From NCBI GenBank assembly GCA_963169135.1, contig CAUJEQ010000186.1:1-22011 (forward strand): 22,011 bases of DNA, in the 5' to 3' direction. Made by a program: the position numbers and the translations under genes. Origin of the DNA: Chloroflexota bacterium. GTDB taxonomy: Bacteria > Chloroflexota > Dehalococcoidia > Tepidiformales > Tepidiformaceae. The stretch's first letter is position 1. The number at the start of each line of letters is the position of its first letter. The notes under the pieces are model-generated. The model saw only the letters and a list, made by a program, of their open reading frames with translations. It did not search any database and was not told the DNA's origin. This document shows positions 21,038 through 22,011 of this stretch, piece by piece.

Positions 21038-21939
21038 TGGCGGCCGGCGCTCTCAGCGTCCGGGGCCTGGGGATGCAGTTCGAAGGGCTGAGCGCGCTCG
21101 CGGACGTCTCGATGGAAGTCCCGGCCGGTGAGATCCATGGGCTGATCGGCCCCAACGGGGCGGGGAAGACCACCTTCTTCAACTGCCTCACAGGCTTCTA
21201 CCGGCCGACCGCCGGGGAGCTCTGGCTGGATGCGCAACGCGTGGATGGGCTGCCAACCCACGTCCTCTCAGCACTGGGCGTCTCGCGTACGTTCCAGAAC
21301 ATTCGGCTCTTCGCCAACATGACCGCGATCGAGAACGTGCTCGTGGGCAGCCACATCCACATTGGCGTGGGCGGCACCGACGTGCTCACGGCCCGGCGCC
21401 CAAGTAAGTACGCTGCGCTTGAGCGCATGCTCTCCCTTCGCGGCGCACCGCGGGCGGCGCTGCAGGGGGTGGTCGAACTGGCCGGCGCCGTGGGCAGGCC
21501 ACCGGCGGTGCGGCGGGCTGAAATGGAAGCCGTGAATACCGCGCGCACGTTGCTCGGGGCAGTTGGCCTGGCGGGCAAGGAGAACGCCCTTGCGCGAAAC
21601 CTGCCCTATGGCGACCAGCGCAGGCTGGAAGTCGCTCGCGCACTGGCTACACGTCCCGGCCTGCTCCTGCTCGATGAGCCGACCGCAGGAATGAACCCGC
21701 AGGAGAGCGCTGCGATGGTCGGCCTGATCCGTCGAATCCGCGACCAGTTCGAAACCACGGTCGTGCTGATCGAACACCAGATGCGAGTGGTGATGGGCGT
21801 CTGCGAGCGCATCACGGTGCTGGACTACGGCCGAAAGATCGCCGAAGGCACGCCTGCCGAGGTTCAGCGAGATACCCGCGTCATTGAGGCCTACCTGGGG
21901 ACGCGAGCGGTGAAAGAGGCGGGCGATGGCTCTCCTTGA
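21037..21939 (+). CDS. livG: branched-chain amino acid-type ABC transporter ATP-binding protein LivG
   Basis: A 300-residue ATPase. Walker A GPNGAGKTT is at 38-46, the Q-loop TFQNIRLF (Q87) follows, then the signature LPYGDQRR (189-196), Walker B LLLLDEPTAGM (209-219, D213/E214) and the H-loop VLIEHQM (H247). Typical LivG is about 255 residues. The extra length is an insert of about 45 residues between the Q-loop region and the signature (about 115-163, Ala/Arg-rich, with RRPSKYAALERMLSLRGAPRA at its start). The signature has LPYG instead of the common LSYG. The start overlaps the livM stop and the end overlaps livF by 14 bases, so translation is coupled. Confidence 0.94.
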   Translation: MAAGALSVRGLGMQFEGLSALADVSMEVPAGEIHGLIGPNGAGKTTFFNCLTGFYRPTAGELWLDAQRVDGLPTHVLSALGVSRTFQNIRLFANMTAIENVLVGSHIHIGVGGTDVLTARRPSKYAALERMLSLRGAPRAALQGVVELAGAVGRPPAVRRAEMEAVNTARTLLGAVGLAGKENALARNLPYGDQRRLEVARALATRPGLLLLDEPTAGMNPQESAAMVGLIRRIRDQFETTVVLIEHQMRVVMGVCERITVLDYGRKIAEGTPAEVQRDTRVIEAYLGTRAVKEAGDGSP

Positions 21940-22011
21940 AGTTTCCGGCCTGATCGCCGGATACGGCGCCATCACGGCAGTCAAGGGTATCGACCTGGCC
22001 GTCGAAGAGGG
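21926..22011 (+). CDS. livF: ABC transporter ATP-binding protein LivF, 3' partial
   Basis: Only the first 28 residues are inside the window, starting MALLEVSGLIAGYGAITAVKG and ending at IDLAVEEG. LEVSGL-AGYGAITAVKGIDL is the standard LivF N-terminus (A-loop Tyr in AGYG). The gene continues beyond the right edge, so Walker motifs are not seen. The ATG at 21926 overlaps the end of livG by 14 bases, as expected for the second ATPase of a Liv operon. Confidence 0.9.
   Translation, partial: MALLEVSGLIAGYGAITAVKGIDLAVEE

Overview
The window is GC-rich bacterial DNA, roughly two thirds G+C by eye. It is densely coded, with 20 protein genes (one cut at each edge) and no rRNA, tRNA, CRISPR array, insertion sequence or phage gene. 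No gene-free stretch exceeds about 220 bases. The gene mix is three acyl-CoA dehydrogenases, CaiB/BaiF CoA-transferase, F420-type luciferase-like oxidoreductase, Liv ABC transporter with an Asp-rich lipoprotein linker, and frequent GTG/TTG starts. This suggests an aerobic heterotroph of Chloroflexota (Dehalococcoidia/Tepidiforma-like lineages) or, less likely, a high-GC actinobacterium. The assignment is an inference; no phylogenetic marker is present.

Layout: (1) 1-2852: end of a CinA-type amidase, then a convergent two-gene unit (HAD-like protein, then acyl-CoA dehydrogenase 1), and a divergent TauE/SafE exporter. (2) 2926-6897: an SDR of the 3-hydroxyacyl-CoA dehydrogenase type, a small alpha/beta-barrel protein, acyl-CoA dehydrogenase 2 on the minus strand, and a divergent F420-type oxidoreductase closed by a clear terminator. 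(3) 7073-10857: a two-gene unit joined by an ATGA overlap. It encodes a membrane PAP2 phosphatase fused to a kinase-like domain, then a membrane-anchored PhoD-type phosphatase. (4) 16985-10879 (minus): methyltransferase, hemerythrin-like protein, double CoA-transferase, crotonase, small GIY-YIG-like protein and acyl-CoA dehydrogenase 3, all closely spaced or overlapping. (5) 17079-22011: a rhodanese, then a livK-livH-livM-livG-livF branched-chain-amino-acid-type ABC transporter operon running out of the window.

Together the region looks like a catabolic neighbourhood. The Liv system would import amino-acid-like or other small carboxylic substrates. CoA-transferase would activate acids, and the dehydrogenases, crotonase and SDR could supply beta-oxidation steps. 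The least familiar part is the PAP2-kinase-like fusion coupled to PhoD, which may act on envelope lipid phosphates. Several genes lacking a Shine-Dalgarno sequence have a TANNNT hexamer 6-8 nt before the start codon, which suggests leaderless mRNAs.
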